Part shown: positions 21,973-33,795 of the stretch, piece by piece
Layout of the letters: every line of letters starts with the position of its first letter
Numbering within the stretch: the stretch's first letter is position 1
Source: Acanthosepion lycidas
Lineage: Eukaryota; Mollusca; Cephalopoda; Sepiida; Sepiidae
Assembly (NCBI GenBank): GCA_963932145.1
Contig: OZ010573.1
Coordinates: 91,251,387 to 91,315,386 of the forward strand
Length of the DNA: 64,000 nucleotides
Direction of reading: 5' to 3'
Notes under the pieces: generated by a model
The model's input: the letters and a program-made list of their open reading frames with translations, nothing else
Databases searched by the model: none
What the model was told of the DNA's origin: nothing
Position numbers and translations under genes: made by a program

Positions 21973-22194
21973 TATTATGGTGTGTCTGTTTTTAGCTTAT
22001 AGTGCATTACATGAAGGACCTCATTTTTGTGTTGTCACATATGTCTTTGTATTGATGTCTTTGTTTTGTGCTCAAATATCGTGTAGTATGAATGGAAAAG
22101 AGGGGAAAAAATCATAAATAGATTCACCAACTATTAAGTACAATTATATTTTTAGGACGATAAAAAGCACAGAGTATTTTTCTACTAAATGTTC

Positions 22195-22440
22195 AGCTAA
22201 GGTCCAAAGCCACTGATGGTCGAAGGTGACTGAATGTGTTTCTTGCGTGAGCGTAATAAGAGGAAGTATATCCATAATATGAGAGTATAAGAGAGAGATA
22301 ACGATTGATGGTTGACTGAAAGATGTTTCCATTGAAGTGATCAGAGAAGCATTCTCTCAGGATTTTTTTTCCCACAAAGTAGCGGTTCTGGGTGACGAGG
22401 ACTGTTTGATGGGAAATTCCTTCTTACTAATAGAATACGA
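22195..22440 (+). repeat. Dispersed repeat family K, copy 2
   Basis: CCAAAGCCACTGATGGTCGAAGGTGACTGAATG and TTTTTTTTCCCACAAAGTAGCGGTTCTGG correspond to copy 1. Confidence 0.55.
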
Positions 22441-23185
22441 AATGAACGTGAACGTGACATCGTATGTCTTAGGTTTAAAGATCTGAACTGGTATTTCTAA
22501 GGAATGTAGGCCGTCTGAACATTTGCCATGGGAATGTCGACAGAGTAGCGAAAGGATTCAGACGTTGTGCCTGTAGGTTGCAGGATTTTAGACAAATTTA
22601 CGGTGATGTCGCACATATGATGGCACGTTCTGTTCCCATATTGTAATCTATGAAAAATGTCAGTCATCAACTAGTTTCGATATAACGCAATGCCTTAATT
22701 ATATTTTCATCAATCCATCCATCATCGGAGTACACCTGTACCCAAAGTCCAAACACTTCTAAAAGCTGACAGGGAAAGAATACTATCCTCGTCCGATATG
22801 CAACCAATTTCACTGTTTTGGACATAAGGTCCCTAAGAGACTGACCGGTATTAACGTCGGCAGTCGAACCGGTCCTGTGTGAGATTGTACCACCGTTCGA
22901 TAGTGTTGTTAAAGGATGACTACAAGCTCGTTCTGTACAAAAAATGATGGTATACGAGGGAGGGAGGGAGGGAGGGCGGCAAAACTTGCTTAATATATGC
23001 GCCACATACAATAAAGTCCATATGTTTGAGAGCCGCAAGACATACGTTTTTGTTACATACACACTTTGTTACAAACGTTTTTATATAAATATTAAGAACT
23101 GCATGTATGCAATAATATTTATTCATATATGCAGTTTTTAAACTGTTTATTTGAATTGGTTTTAGTAATCACAAAGTATATCCCC
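22441..23185. other. No gene recognised; contains a (GGGA)n run
   Basis: A (GGGA)n run lies at 22952-22978 and a GACCGGT...ACCGGTC inverted repeat at about 22842-22874. The 131-codon minus frame at 22667-23062 has no family features. Confidence 0.45.
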
Positions 23186-23187
23186 CC

Positions 23188-23189
<2 letters not shown>

Positions 23190-23257
<68 letters not shown>
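23190..23257. repeat. (TA)n microsatellite
   Basis: Uninterrupted TA run. Confidence 0.97.
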
Positions 23258-23258
<1 letters not shown>

Positions 23259-23381
23259 CAAAAGTTTAAAAAAACTTGACTGATGATTGTCATAACTACA
23301 TTGGGCGAATTTAATACTGTAATGAACTACAGGAATTTACGATTTATATTAAGTGTGTCGAAAAAAAAGTTCAACCTCATA

Positions 23382-23482
23382 TTATGTTGGTGCAAAATAA
23401 TGACGTAATAATGTCGTTTTTTGACGTTAAAAAATACGTCAAAAAACGACATTATTACGTCATTATTTTTGCACCAACCTAA
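23382..23482. mobile_element. Mariner MITE (101 bp, GACGTAATAATG type)
   Basis: Same structure as 21872-21972, with one base lost in the left A-run and G-to-T in the left end (TTATGTTGG). Confidence 0.92.
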
Positions 23483-23499
23483 TATTTCCACGCTCCGGA

Positions 23500-24060
23500 T
23501 ACTGAAGCTCAAAGAGCCTCATGAGGCGTACGAGCCGCGGTTTGGCCACCCCTGGTCTACGACATGTATGGTAAGACCGAATCGAGAGTTAGGCAGCATT
23601 TAATTTAAACTCCAAATCTTCTAGTTTGTGTTTGCTGTGTAAGATTCTAGAGTGTTACCACGAAGAAAATTAGAATGTTAATTATTAATGGATCCACCGA
23701 TTGCTTGCCTTCTCTTTTTATCTTTCTCTATATTCGCCATCTTTTTTTCTGTTTTTATGTCATAGACGACCATGCCTCTTCATAGGTTCTCATCTCTTGT
23801 CTGTTTGCATATTTCATTCCAGGTTGACACATTATTTCTCCCTATTTCTCTTGCCTTCAATATGTATTTTAGGTGATAAATTGTGCAAGGTTTCTTTCCA
23901 CGTTATTTTTTCTATTATTAAATGCTGCGTTCAATCATCTTCCCGTGACCGGGGAAGAGTATAAACTAGAAAAAACAAAGACCCATGATTATGTTTGAAG
24001 CTATAGTTTTTGACGTTGCGTTTTTAATATTTTATTTCGTAATCAGAGAATGTTTAGCGC
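23500..24060. other. Nothing recognised
   Basis: Pyrimidine-rich in part; the frame at 23701-23964 is low-complexity and unsupported. Confidence 0.4.
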
Positions 24061-24068
24061 AATAAATA

Positions 24069-24140
24069 GCAGATTAACAATTTCGCAGATTAACAATTTC
24101 GCAGATTAACAATTTCGCAGATTAACAATTTCGCAGATTA
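24069..24140. repeat. 16-bp tandem repeat, four copies
   Basis: GCAGATTAACAATTTC is repeated four times without visible change, followed by a partial unit. Confidence 0.95.
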
Positions 24141-24499
24141 AACAGAGCTAGATTACGAAACGAAGCTTTTATCTGCTTTCTTTTTTGCCTTCATTTAAAA
24201 TAAACAAAGTAAACCTTAGAAAAAAGGATAACATCAACAATAACTGTATATCCATAATAATTCGATACAGCGGGGAGTGGTGCTTAAGTTGCTATACAAT
24301 ACTTAGAAAAAAAATATGCGCTCAAAATATAATGTATTGATTATACAAACATATCAATAATGAACATATAAATAATAAACATATCAATCCAGCAAATGTT
24401 CAAAGTGTTTCCCCCTGTCACTCACACACTCATTTTCAATTATTATTTATTAACAAAAATCATAATAAATATATTTTTTATTTTTAAATGTTATTTTAT

Positions 24500-24690
24500 G
24501 TGGAAACTAGTATTAGAGTAGACGCTTCGTCTATTTAATAAACAGTATATTTATTTATTTTCCTCTTCCTGCCTGAATATTCGAGAAATCTTACAGATAT
24601 ATATGCACATTCCGGCATTGAGATCTGACGTGATTTGAACTCACACTACAGAGTGCGTCTATGCCAGCGCAAAGTTGAAAAGTGCCGTTT
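24500..24690 (-). repeat. tRNA-derived SINE family T, copy 2
   Basis: B box on the minus strand: GTGTGAGTTCAAATCACG. The tail TGAATATTCGAGAAATCTTAC, AACAGTATATTTATTTATTTTC and GAGTAGACGCTTCG matches copy 1. Confidence 0.6.
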
Positions 24691-24819
24691 AAACACAGAG
24701 TTTTCTTTGACTCTTGAAACAGACATATCTGTTGAGTTTCATATCCTAACTTTCAGTTTGAAAGGAAAGGAGAGGACATTTTATGTACTAACCCGACATA
24801 ATTGTATTACTAAAACTTT

Positions 24820-24925
24820 ATTGTTAGTGGATACTCGTATTTGAGTAGACCCTTCGTTTATTTATTAAGCACTATATTTATTTATTTTCGGCTACAGACA
24901 TGAATATTCGAGAAAAATATGAGCT
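24820..24925 (-). repeat. SINE family T, tail-only copy
   Basis: TTAGTGGATACTCGTATTTGAGTAGAC and ATGAATATTCGAGAAA match copies 1 and 2; no tRNA-like head is present. Confidence 0.6.
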
Positions 24926-24929
24926 CTTT

Positions 24930-25505
24930 CTTAATGTTTACGTAAAAAATCTGTCGGATTTTAATAATTATAAATTTCAAATTAAACTAAATTTTAAATA
25001 AATTAAATTTTAAATATTTTTTAAATTTTGAATTAAAATAGATTTGAAATGCTTTCCTAGTTTTTAATTAAATTTTAAATAAATAGAATTTGTAAATAAC
25101 TAAAATTTTAAATTTAAAAAAAATCCATCTTTTTCTTTACAAATAAATGTATACAGAATTATGAAAATATTACAAATGCTTTTAATAAATTAAATAAATT
25201 CTAGAAACAAGACAATAATGCTGGCAATACTGGTATAATACTTACTGTATACCTCCTTTTGCAGACCCCTGTATTTATGATGTGTTATGTACGGTGTATG
25301 CAATAATTGAAAAAGATATAAGATTCATGTACTATCATCAACTTTTTATCTGTATCATTTTACATTATCCACGAAGTGTTCATGTGTTTAATCGCATTCC
25401 TCCTTCCAGGTGCTATAAAAGAAGCGTTTCTATTGCATGCCTTCATCTCTGTTTCCAACTACATGTTACAAGTATATGCGTATACAAGCCTACGTCTAAG
25501 ACACA
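24930..25505. other. Very AT-rich, AAATTTTAAAT-rich; nothing recognised
   Basis: Repeated TAAATTTTAAAT-type words occur at 24960-25110 without a clear period. Confidence 0.45.
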
Positions 25506-25509
25506 TTGA

Positions 25510-25650
25510 AATACAGGTTCACAACTACACATCTGATCACCGAAGTTAAACTACGTTAAGCCCCAAGTGGTGTAAGTGCTACCAACACGCCTTTGGAACA
25601 ACGAGATAGAATAAAGTCCCATTCCACCCTATGAACGGCAATGTGACATA
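25510..25650 (+). repeat. 5S rRNA-derived SINE, decayed
   Basis: CATCTGATCACCGAAGTTAAACTACG retains the 5S box A region. The shared downstream body GATAGAATAAAGTCCCATTCCACCC follows. Confidence 0.65.
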
Positions 25651-25684
25651 CTTGGATAAGACCTAAGTCAAAAATAAATTTTGT

Positions 25685-26225
25685 AATCATTTTACGCCAA
25701 GCAAGTCGGGAATACTCGTAGAACGCACGTGCTTACAGGCAGTTAAATGTGAAAGAGAAGATTGAGAATAAAGAGGATTGAGGAAAGGATTGAGGGAAAG
25801 AACTGGATTCAAGAAGACCAAAGATGGCGATTGGTGTTGCATCTAAATTTTAGAAGATTTAATTTTTGTAGTTATCAGGGAAGTAAATTAACGGAACGGA
25901 GTTCCACAGGCGGGGAGTGCGAGAAACGAAAGTTGGCGTAGAAGTGCTGGTTGTATTTTGCTATTTCAACAGTTCAATGGTGGCAATCTAATAACACGTT
26001 CAAATTCATGCAGTGGGGGCACCAGGCAGAGGAGCTCGCTAGAGTAATTGCCATTAAAATTGATATGTCCCGGAAAGGGATATATTTGAACAAAGTAGCT
26101 AAGTTGTTTTGGCTACTATAACCAAGTATAATACGGTAGAAGTAATCGACTGGTACGCGTCGTAGTCGCAGGTAAGAAGTGTAGATCAATGGCGTAGACC
26201 AGTGAGCGTCGTCATAGACTTAGCT
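25685..26225 (-). pseudogene. CR1/Jockey-like LINE 3' end
   Basis: The minus-strand frame at 25974-26189 includes LRLRRVPVDYFYRIILGYSS. Below it come a NQHFYANFRFSHSPPVELRS-like segment and LLKFRCNTNRHLWSS. The 3' tail on the minus strand corresponds to GCTTGGCGTAAAATGATTAC near 25686-25705, parallel to the GCTTGGGGTGAAATG tail of other copies. Stops break the frame. Confidence 0.6.
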
Positions 26226-26229
26226 CTTA

Positions 26230-27370
26230 GACTAGGTACCTCCACTATTTCGGCATAAATTTTCTATATTTAAGTTTAATATGAATTTTTTACAACGAAA
26301 AAACATTCTTGAAGATTTCATTTTAGCTTTAATTAAAAGTTTAATAATTAAATTTATGATTTCTATTAATTAAACAATTCTGGTGTATTTCAGATAGAAA
26401 CTATATACATTTGATTGTCAAATTTAATTTCAAATTTTCAAATTTTCTTAAAAACGGCCATTTTCTTAATTTTAAGAAATTTGTAAACAAACACAAATTT
26501 ATCGAATTTGAAAATATTTAAAAAAAATTCTGACACGTTATTTTAGTAAAATTAAAAAAATTAAAGTTAAAGTAATCTGATTTGAAAGAAATCTTTCTTA
26601 CTTATGGCATAAAAAAATAATATACAACCAATTATTAACGATCGATCCTGTTAATCTGACCCAACTATTGATGGATGACGAAGCGATGACAACTACTACG
26701 GCTTACCATAAATGACATAATTTTTAAAAGTCTGAGTTCTTAAAAAATTATTCTATTTGAGTATGACCCACACTAATGGAAATACAATACATAAAATAAA
26801 ATTATTTAGTGAAATAGTAAATGAAAAAAAGAAAAATTATTTTAAAATTTACACTTTTAAAGTTGAACGGAAAATAAGAAATGTTATGAAAAGGCCACGT
26901 AAAGGGACAAAACCCTTAAATCACGTGACATTGTAATGATACTGGCAATTTCAGTATATCATACATGGAAATAAAGGATGTATTAAGTAAAAAAATATAA
27001 CATAAAAAATTATTTTAAAAAAAAGTAGCTCAACAAAATTTATTAAACTTAGCAATTTTGGATTCGTAAATTTTTTTCTACTTAATTACTACATCATCTC
27101 GAGGAACCCTCCTAATACAGAGCTTTACACGATGTTAAACTATTATAAATTATTATAATTAAAATTTCTTAAAAAACGAAAAAATTCTTGTAAAAATTAA
27201 TTATCATCAGAAAAAAAAAATTTCTTCAGACAATAATGTCCTTAATATTACTTATTTACAAAAGCAATTAAAAGTTTTTCTAATTAAGTAATATCATAGT
27301 TTTATTGGATTCATTATTTTTCAATTCAGAGCAGATTTTCAGTTAGATAGCTCAAATTTGAAAAAAAAAA
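26230..27370. other. AT-rich stretch, nothing recognised
   Basis: Homopolymer-rich, no coherent frame or repeat unit. Confidence 0.45.
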
Positions 27371-27412
27371 GTAGGTTTTTGACGTTAAAAAACCGACATG
27401 CACCAACCTAAT
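27371..27412. mobile_element. Mariner MITE remnant, right half
   Basis: GTTTTTGACGTTAAAAAACCGACATGCACCAACCTAA retains the centre and right end. The left end is gone. Confidence 0.75.
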
Positions 27413-27520
27413 AATACCTGTTCGTCTCTCTTGAGAGGCGTAGTATATATATATATCGTTCGGCAGAGTTCATTCTGTCGGTCTAGGTAGGCACCATGAC
27501 AAAAACCAAGAGTAGATAAA
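27413..27520 (-). repeat. Possible LTR fragment
   Basis: CTCTCTTGAGAGGCGTAGTATATAT resembles CCTCTTGAGGCGCAGTATTTATT of the gypsy LTR at 4.27 kb. No ends are seen, so this is tentative. Confidence 0.3.
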
Positions 27521-27524
27521 ACGG

Positions 27525-28090
27525 AAGTTAGGTGGATAATACTCAAGGGGCATTTTAATTCCGCCCAAAATACTTCTATATTAAAATATCATTTCAGTTG
27601 AGAACATTCTTCGTAAATGTATTCACTTGAAGTACAAAAATAAAATCCGAGATATGAAAAAAATAAATAAATAAACGGGCAAACTATCAATCCATCTTTT
27701 CTCTCCACAGCTATGAGTTAAATAGTAGGACTTGTATCCGAAAATAATTATTATCTTGAAAACATTCTTACAATTTAAAAATATCTTTGGGCTGTAAATA
27801 ACCTTTTAATGTTATTTACATCCGATTGTAAGAATATATTGGAGATAATATTTATTTTCCGATACGTTTTATAAGCCGTGAAAGAAAAACAAATCAAAAA
27901 AAAAAAAAAAAATAGGACTAAAGTCAATGAAAAGAAAGCGTAACTAAATTCTACGTGCTTATTGTCAGTAGCTTGAAATAAAACGGTGAACAGGTTTTCC
28001 TGTTTGATTTCTCGTGTAATAATCGTGCTAAACACAGCGTGATAATTATCATTGATGTATGTTTTCATTCTTCAATTATCTGCATCAGGA
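27525..28090. other. Nothing recognised
   Basis: Contains a poly-A run at about 27894-27911. Confidence 0.4.
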
Positions 28091-28094
28091 TATA

Positions 28095-29165
28095 AGTCAC
28101 CATGACACTCCACAAAATCCTGTCTTTTGTAGATCTTGGCAATATTTATGTTTTTACTACCCGGCTCACTCCCTATCCTGCTATCTATTTGTACAAGTTA
28201 GATTCCTCTTTTGACTTTAGTATATCTCGTGAATGTCAAATTTTCCAGGCGTTCTTTCCTCATTATATATCGAAGAAGAAATGTCTACTCTTCCTTTCTG
28301 ATTATAACTATAAGCGTTCTTTTGTGTCCATTTTCTGTTAAACTTCCTCGTGCTCCGTTCATTATATTCTCAGAATCCTTTTTTAGAAGCACATCACTGT
28401 TGATTCCTCTTTATCTGTTATCTATAATTGTCCAGTATGCATTATTATATAGGAAAACTGATATTAGATGGCAATTCAGTAGCCATTTCTTTGATTCTAA
28501 TGAAAATTTATTATTTATCTGTTCCTCTTGGTGTTTTGACTTCATGAATTTACGTGTGCTTCTAGATTGGCAACTAGGTCCCAGTGCTTTGCTGTTGAAC
28601 TAGCTAGATGCAACCGTTAATTCTATTGTAATAATTTATTTTCTCCCACTTCTCATCAGTAGAACAAACTTTCGGTATTTGATTCCCTGTCACCTACGTT
28701 CTTCAAAACTTTAAATGTAACGTCAAACGTATCTTTTGTCCTTTATTTTCCTTTCTCCTCCCTAAATTCTTTTCATTCACTTTCACTCTCAGTAGCCCTT
28801 CGCGTCTCAGTGGCATTATCCCCTTGCTTGTCGTGAAATGATTAAAAAAAATACTAGTTTGTTTAGCTTTTGGAAGACATAATTTTCCTATTCGAATGCG
28901 CTTTCAGATGTTGTGTCCCTTTTTTCTGTTTTCTGATAAATCATTTCAGAGATTATTAAAATTTCGTACTTGTTTGACATTGATATGTCCAGTTGGTTGC
29001 CCGCATCCAAGTCTGCTCCACATACTAATAACGACACATTCATTCTTTTTACGATTTATAGTTAGTCCTTTATTCACGCCATTGATTTTACTTCTGCAAG
29101 TTCTTGAAGAATTCTTTCCGCTTCTACTACTCTTATATCATCTACATATCTTATGTTGTTAAGAG
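28095..29165 (-). pseudogene. RTE-like LINE remnant, RT palm to C-terminus
   Basis: Motifs appear in order along the minus strand. Near 29110-29165 it reads LNNIRYVDDIRVVEAERILQ (YVDD catalytic box). Near 28990-29060 it reads VNKGLTINRKKNECVVIS in another frame. Near 28865-28905 it reads RIGKLCLPKAK. Near 28420-28470 a WTI segment follows, and near 28100-28140 STKDRILWSVMV. Several frameshifts and stops make it dead. A CR1-like fragment on the opposite strand (28540-28860) interrupts it. Confidence 0.7.
28540..28860 (+). pseudogene. CR1/Jockey-like LINE 3' fragment inserted in the RTE-like remnant
   Basis: The plus strand reads ASRLATRSQCFAVELARCNR, parallel to TTRLAIRFHRFTVEITRCNR at 53.5 kb. 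The downstream sequence ends in the family tail GTGGCATTATCCCCTTGCTTGTCGTGAAATGATT plus an A-run at 28850. It lies inside the minus-strand LINE. Confidence 0.65.
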
Positions 29166-29559
29166 TGTGCCCACGAATATGAAAGTATATATTCGCTCGA
29201 ACTTGTTTGAAACCCTTTCAAAATTTGTCTTTATTTTAAACATGTATACCCAGATTACTGCTACTGTTCTACTACTATTGGCACTAATGTTATTTATTTA
29301 TTGTTTATCCAGTTACACGAGATGTGATGTGAAGTTTTCCAGATCTATCTTACTTAAGGTTAAGTCTGCCACCCTTTCATACTTTGAATATTGATGCTAC
29401 ATCTGGGGTGGAGCTTCTATAGAAAGAGTCTTGATATACAATGAATAATCTGTATTGTTATTCATTTCCCGGCATTCCAGCTTCAGTCTCTTCCTCATAG
29501 CTGTAACGTAGCTTCCCTGTGCCTTTTCTACAAATGATTCCATTGTTCTGATGAATTTT

Positions 29560-29920
29560 CTCTCTATGTTACCAACGACTTTATGAATTTAAAGCAGAGT
29601 ACAAGAGTCTCGTCATTTTACAGTTAAAATAGCTAGGGGTAGCCGTAAATTTCATACTAACAGTTTTGGCTTCTCTCGGAAATCTTGCTTGTGGAACTTT
29701 CTTCCGTCTATTGCTGGTCAGTCATCTTTTATCTTTAAAAATTTAAATGCAATGGCAAACGTTATCTGCTGTCTTTATGATTCCACTCCTTAAAAGAGTT
29801 TTTATTTCTCTTATATTTTGTCACACTTCGTGTTTTTATTGCAGTAACCCATTAATAGTGGCTTTATTGCCATGCTTGGAGTGAAATGTTTTTTTAAAAT
29901 AGTAGCGATGGTCATTGGCA
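29560..29920 (+). pseudogene. CR1/Jockey-like LINE 3' end with tail
   Basis: One frame reads VKIARGSRKFHTNSFGFSRK, then SCLWNFLPSIAGQSS and FKNLNAMANVICCL. The 3' tail GGCTTTATTGCCATGCTTGGAGTGAAATG and a T/A-rich end follow at 29862-29905. Confidence 0.7.
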
Positions 29921-29944
29921 CTGACTGAAAATATCGCAGTGTAC

Positions 29945-30210
29945 ATATTCTTTTAAATTCCTTCTTCAATTCTCGCATCTCTCGCCTGAGGAACTCCCTT
30001 CCCTATTCCTGGTTCCCTGGTAGCTATAATCTCCAACTATTCAAATGTAATGTCAATCGACATCTCCAGTTTCCTTGATCTATCCACTATCCTGCTCCTC
30101 GTCCTTTCCTCTGTCACTCCTATCTGCTCTCACTCCAATCCTCTGTAACTCCTTGCGTGCTAGTGGCTTCCCGCCTTGTTTGGGGTGAAATGCTTAAGAA
30201 AAAAAATAAT
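29945..30210 (+). pseudogene. Second CR1/Jockey-like LINE 3' end in tandem
   Basis: The plus strand reads FNSFFNSRISRLRNSLPYSW, then GSYNLQLFKCNVNRHLQFP. The tail GGCTTCCCGCCTTGTTTGGGGTGAAATG ends in an A-run at 30205. It lies directly after another copy of the same end, so the pair is a tandem of 5'-truncated insertions. Confidence 0.72.
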
Positions 30211-30542
30211 TCCGACATCAAATCGAAATCGTCATGGATTAAATATTCTGTTTGATTAGATCAAGATTAGATTGCAGAAACTCACAGGTATAGTAAGGAT
30301 TACACATAGATTTTCTTTTTTGCTGAATATTTATAAAATAATTCGACAATTTAATTCCGAGTTAATTTCAGTAACATTTAAAGCATAGATTTATTTGAAA
30401 ACTATTCTCCTCATTTAACCTTCAAACTGACACAAATCCATGCATTAATTTCGTGGCGGTGATACTTCCTTAAGAATCTATTAATACTGATATTATTGCT
30501 TGCAAGTATTGCTTTATTAATAATCTGAATATTCTCAAGATA

Positions 30543-30623
30543 TTAGGTTGGTGCAAAAATAATGTCGATTTTTGACGTTAAAAGATACGTCAAAAAACCG
30601 ATATTGTTTTTGCACCAACCTAA
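30543..30623. mobile_element. Mariner MITE (81 bp)
   Basis: Mariner ends with centre TTTTTGACGTTAAAAGATACGTCAAAAA. Confidence 0.93.
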
Positions 30624-30649
30624 TATGTTGCTTATTTTATTTCTCTATC

Positions 30650-30935
30650 TTTTATTCCATTCTTTTTCTTTTCTTTTTCTTTTCTTTTTCTTTTCTTTCC
30701 CTCTTTGTTTTTTTCTTTCCTTCTTTTTTTTTCTTTTGTCGTTTTCCTTTTTTAGCATGTTCTTTCTTTTCTTACTGTTTTTATTCCTTTTCAATATGTT
30801 TTTTTTTTTCAATTTCCTTCCTTCGTCACTCCCTCGTTCCTTCTTGTTCTGATTTTTCTTCTTTATCTTCTGTTATTTTTTCTTTACGTTTTTTTCTTTC
30901 TTTAATATTCTTTCATTTCTTTATTCTCATTATTC
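30650..30935 (+). repeat. Polypyrimidine (TTTTC)n tract
   Basis: Nearly pure T/C for about 280 bp, with TTTTCTTTTCTTTTTC words. Long plus-strand frames here are low-complexity artefacts. Confidence 0.9.
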
Positions 30936-31056
30936 TGTTTATTTCATCAATTTCTTTCCGAAAAAAAAAAAAAAATTATGGAAACATAAAAACTGAACTT
31001 CAATAACTGAATATGGTAGCCCAGAATTCCTTAATTTAGCGATAAATACAAATATA

Positions 31057-31130
31057 AATTGGTGTAACGCTTGTCAATTTTGGATTAAGTTTCGCGACGC
31101 GTGTTCAAGTTTTATTTGACGCTATTCATA
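31057..31130 (+). repeat. tRNA-derived SINE head
   Basis: TTGGTGTAACGCTTGTCA (A box) and GACGCGTGTTCAAGTTTTA (B box). The A-box part is the same as on the minus strand at 18.2 kb. Confidence 0.6.
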
Positions 31131-31134
31131 TAAG

Positions 31135-32405
31135 TTTCTTTACACAGAGCTTTGAGAATCCAGGGTGAAATGATTCCTTCAAATCCATCGTAATGTTGTC
31201 AACGTTTGATTGAAAAGAGAGAAATGAATAGACGTATAAGTATATAGACACGTCAGATGTCTTTGATTTACTTATTTGAACAGTGATATATATATTCAGT
31301 GTCATCTGTGTCAGCGACAGATAGTTTACAATTATGATTAAGAATTGGACGCCTTAAATTGAATTTGTGTAACTGTAAAATGCTAACTGAATAAACGCTA
31401 GAATATTTAGGGAAATGTGTGCTTTGGTTTGAAATATATATTAACCTTCGGGGTTTTTAACTTTTGGAGGTGCAAGTAATGTAATAATCGATAGAAACAA
31501 GCAATGAGACGTCAGAGAGCATACTTGGAATTCCAGTCAAATTCCTTACATTCTCATACGCAGAAATACTACCATTGGGAAGAACAGAACTGTAAAACCT
31601 CTTCTATCGGTTAAATAACCAGGCAGACTAGGATCTCTAGCTGTGGCAACTCATCAGTCCACAGCAACGGGTTCAAAGGCGTATGTGGTTCTGGGATCTA
31701 ATCTTGCGTTGCTCTTTGGCCAGTCATTGCACCAGGACGCTACCTGTGCCATCATTTCGGTGAAAACATCGTCAACAGTATGTTGGATATGGTCATTAGC
31801 TGTATGTATCAGATCAGATTGATGGAATTGAACTGCGTCATGACAAATGATCTTGCCCACTGGGTAATTCATGAAACCTAAATATTATGAGACAGATGGT
31901 GTCTACGGGAAGACATATAAAGTCGCCTTGGAAATTAACAGTTCGTCCAGTTTAGGCTCTAAGTATCGGACAAATAAATCACGTAAAATGATTTTACTGT
32001 GAGAAATATATATCTTAATAAATAACGTATTGCTAAAATAGTAAAATCCATCCAAGTGTTTTATTTCTTTTTAATGAATGATATTGTTTTTATAATTCTG
32101 TTCATTCTTAGTATAAAACTTAGGCTCATCTGACTAAATTATTTTTATTTTCATAAAATGTGTTATCTCGTCTTCATGATCCATACTACTGGGTGAAACT
32201 TATGCTATAGTATAGTAATCAATGTATATTTAACAGAAACGGTTGAAATTTGAGATAGCAAATTAATAACTCAAAACTTAAAACCCTAAATGCAAAAAAA
32301 AAGCAAATCGAGTCAACTACGGCCATCCCAAAAAGTCCACAATGAAAATAATTGTAAATAGTCTTCATGATAGTAGCAGTGTTAATTCACCAAAGGTAAT
32401 GTGAA
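31135..32405. other. No gene recognised; one unassigned frame
   Basis: A minus-strand frame at 31654-31872 (72 codons, ending SNARLDPRTTYAFEPVAVD) sits in a less AT-rich patch than its flanks. I do not recognise it; it could be an exon-like remnant or a transposase fragment. Confidence 0.3.
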
Positions 32406-32411
32406 GAATTG

Positions 32412-32416
<5 letters not shown>

Positions 32417-32459
<43 letters not shown>
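32417..32459. repeat. (TA)n microsatellite
   Basis: Pure TA run. Confidence 0.97.
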
Positions 32460-32461
<2 letters not shown>

Positions 32462-32600
32462 CAACGCTACATAAGAGTTCTCATGTTTCAGAACAAAAGC
32501 CGAAACCTTCAATATAATTATTTGAATTAAATTGAATTAAAGTACTAAGCTCCGTTCCATCTTCAAGGGAACTTTTTGGGGAATAACTTATTACTGTAAT
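32460..32600 (+). repeat. Dispersed repeat family N, copy 1
   Basis: CCAACGCTACATAAGAGTTCTCATGTTTCAGAACAAAAGCCG...CTCCGTTCCATCTTCAAG matches 33474-33600 in the same direction. Confidence 0.7.
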
Positions 32601-32913
32601 TTACGCGTTTTATAAGCATATTCATTATTGAAATTAAGATTACTATGGTAACGGCTAGAGCAATTGTTTAAAGAAAAGCGGCGTAAGGGTTAATAATTTG
32701 TATCAATATCTCAGTAACATTCACAGACGTCAAGTCAGGGTAAGGTTGAGGTGTCTAAATTTAAAGCGGAAGATAACATAGTCTAGTCTGGTTAAGTGTC
32801 TATGGAGATTTTTTTTTTCTGAAAGGGTTTTGTGTATATAAAAAAACTGTCGTAAGTCGCTAACATTTGTTTATTTGACTTCTTCTGACGAGTCCTTTGC
32901 TATTTCCTATATA

Positions 32914-32920
<7 letters not shown>

Positions 32921-33007
<87 letters not shown>
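32921..33007. repeat. (CA)n(TA)n compound microsatellite
   Basis: CA run followed by TA run. Confidence 0.97.
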
Positions 33008-33010
<3 letters not shown>

Positions 33011-33146
33011 TATCGCACATTACGTGGTGGTTTTAATAAAATAATACTCGATGTAATTATAAAATATCTATTAAGTATATCTCAAGAACTACAGACATTA
33101 TCTCTCACCGGTAGAATGAAAATTCGACCCGTATTACCTTTGAGCG

Positions 33147-33150
<4 letters not shown>

Positions 33151-33205
<55 letters not shown>

Positions 33206-33289
33206 TAGCTAGAGGCAACCGGATGTCTAGTCACACTGATGAGCTGTGAAACAGCGAAACAGTCTGTCTGTGGATGACCTTTATGTATG

Positions 33290-33337
<48 letters not shown>
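33151..33337. repeat. (TA)n and (TG)n microsatellites
   Basis: TA run 33151-33203, then a short unique spacer, then TA/TG run 33290-33337. Confidence 0.95.
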
Positions 33338-33340
<3 letters not shown>

Positions 33341-33473
33341 ATATTATAGAAAATAGGAAAGAAACTGGTTTGGTAAATAATCCAAAGTTCCTTAGTATTT
33401 TTGTTATTATTTTTAAAAATAGTGCTCGATACGAAAGTAGAGCATAAATATAATTATTTATTTAAAAATATGA

Positions 33474-33691
33474 TTCCAACTCGCTGCATAAGAGGTCTCA
33501 TGTTTGAAAACAAGAGCCGAAAACTTCAAAATAATATTTGAATTAACTTGAGTTAAAGTAGGCTCTGTTCCATCTTCAAGCAAAATTTTTTTTTGAAATA
33601 TGTTATTCCAAAAATAAAATTCGATTGAAGATGGAACAGAGCCTACTTTAACTCAAGTTAATTCAAATATTATTTTGAAGTTTTCGGCTCT
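33474..33691. repeat. Family N copy 2 with a perfect 67-bp inverted repeat
   Basis: 33513-33579 and 33625-33691 are exact reverse complements (AGAGCCGAAAACTTC ... CCATCTTCAA), separated by 45 bp. The left arm belongs to repeat family N. Confidence 0.93.
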
Positions 33692-33795
33692 GAAGAACTT
33701 GGTAATCCTTATCGGTAATCCCAAGGAGGATGAAATCCTGAGAGCTCAATGTAAATCCAGAGCTAATATTTAAAAGAAAAACAGACAACTTTAAG

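Noticed and set aside
22667..23062. 131-codon minus frame as a gene
   Set aside because: No motif, contains translated GGGA repeats, and the region shows no coding bias by eye.
24069..24140. Short regular repeats as a CRISPR-like array
   Set aside because: Units are directly adjacent without spacers, in a eukaryotic context.
30562..31006. Long Phe/Ser-rich frames resembling membrane proteins
   Set aside because: They come from a polypyrimidine tract and overlap a mariner MITE.
31654..31872. 72-codon minus frame as a host gene
   Set aside because: No recognisable domain, no splice context established; kept only as a note in the gap entry.
32885..32900. CTGACGAGTCC as a hammerhead 5' core
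   Set aside because: No matching stem II strand or GAAAC follows within a plausible distance.
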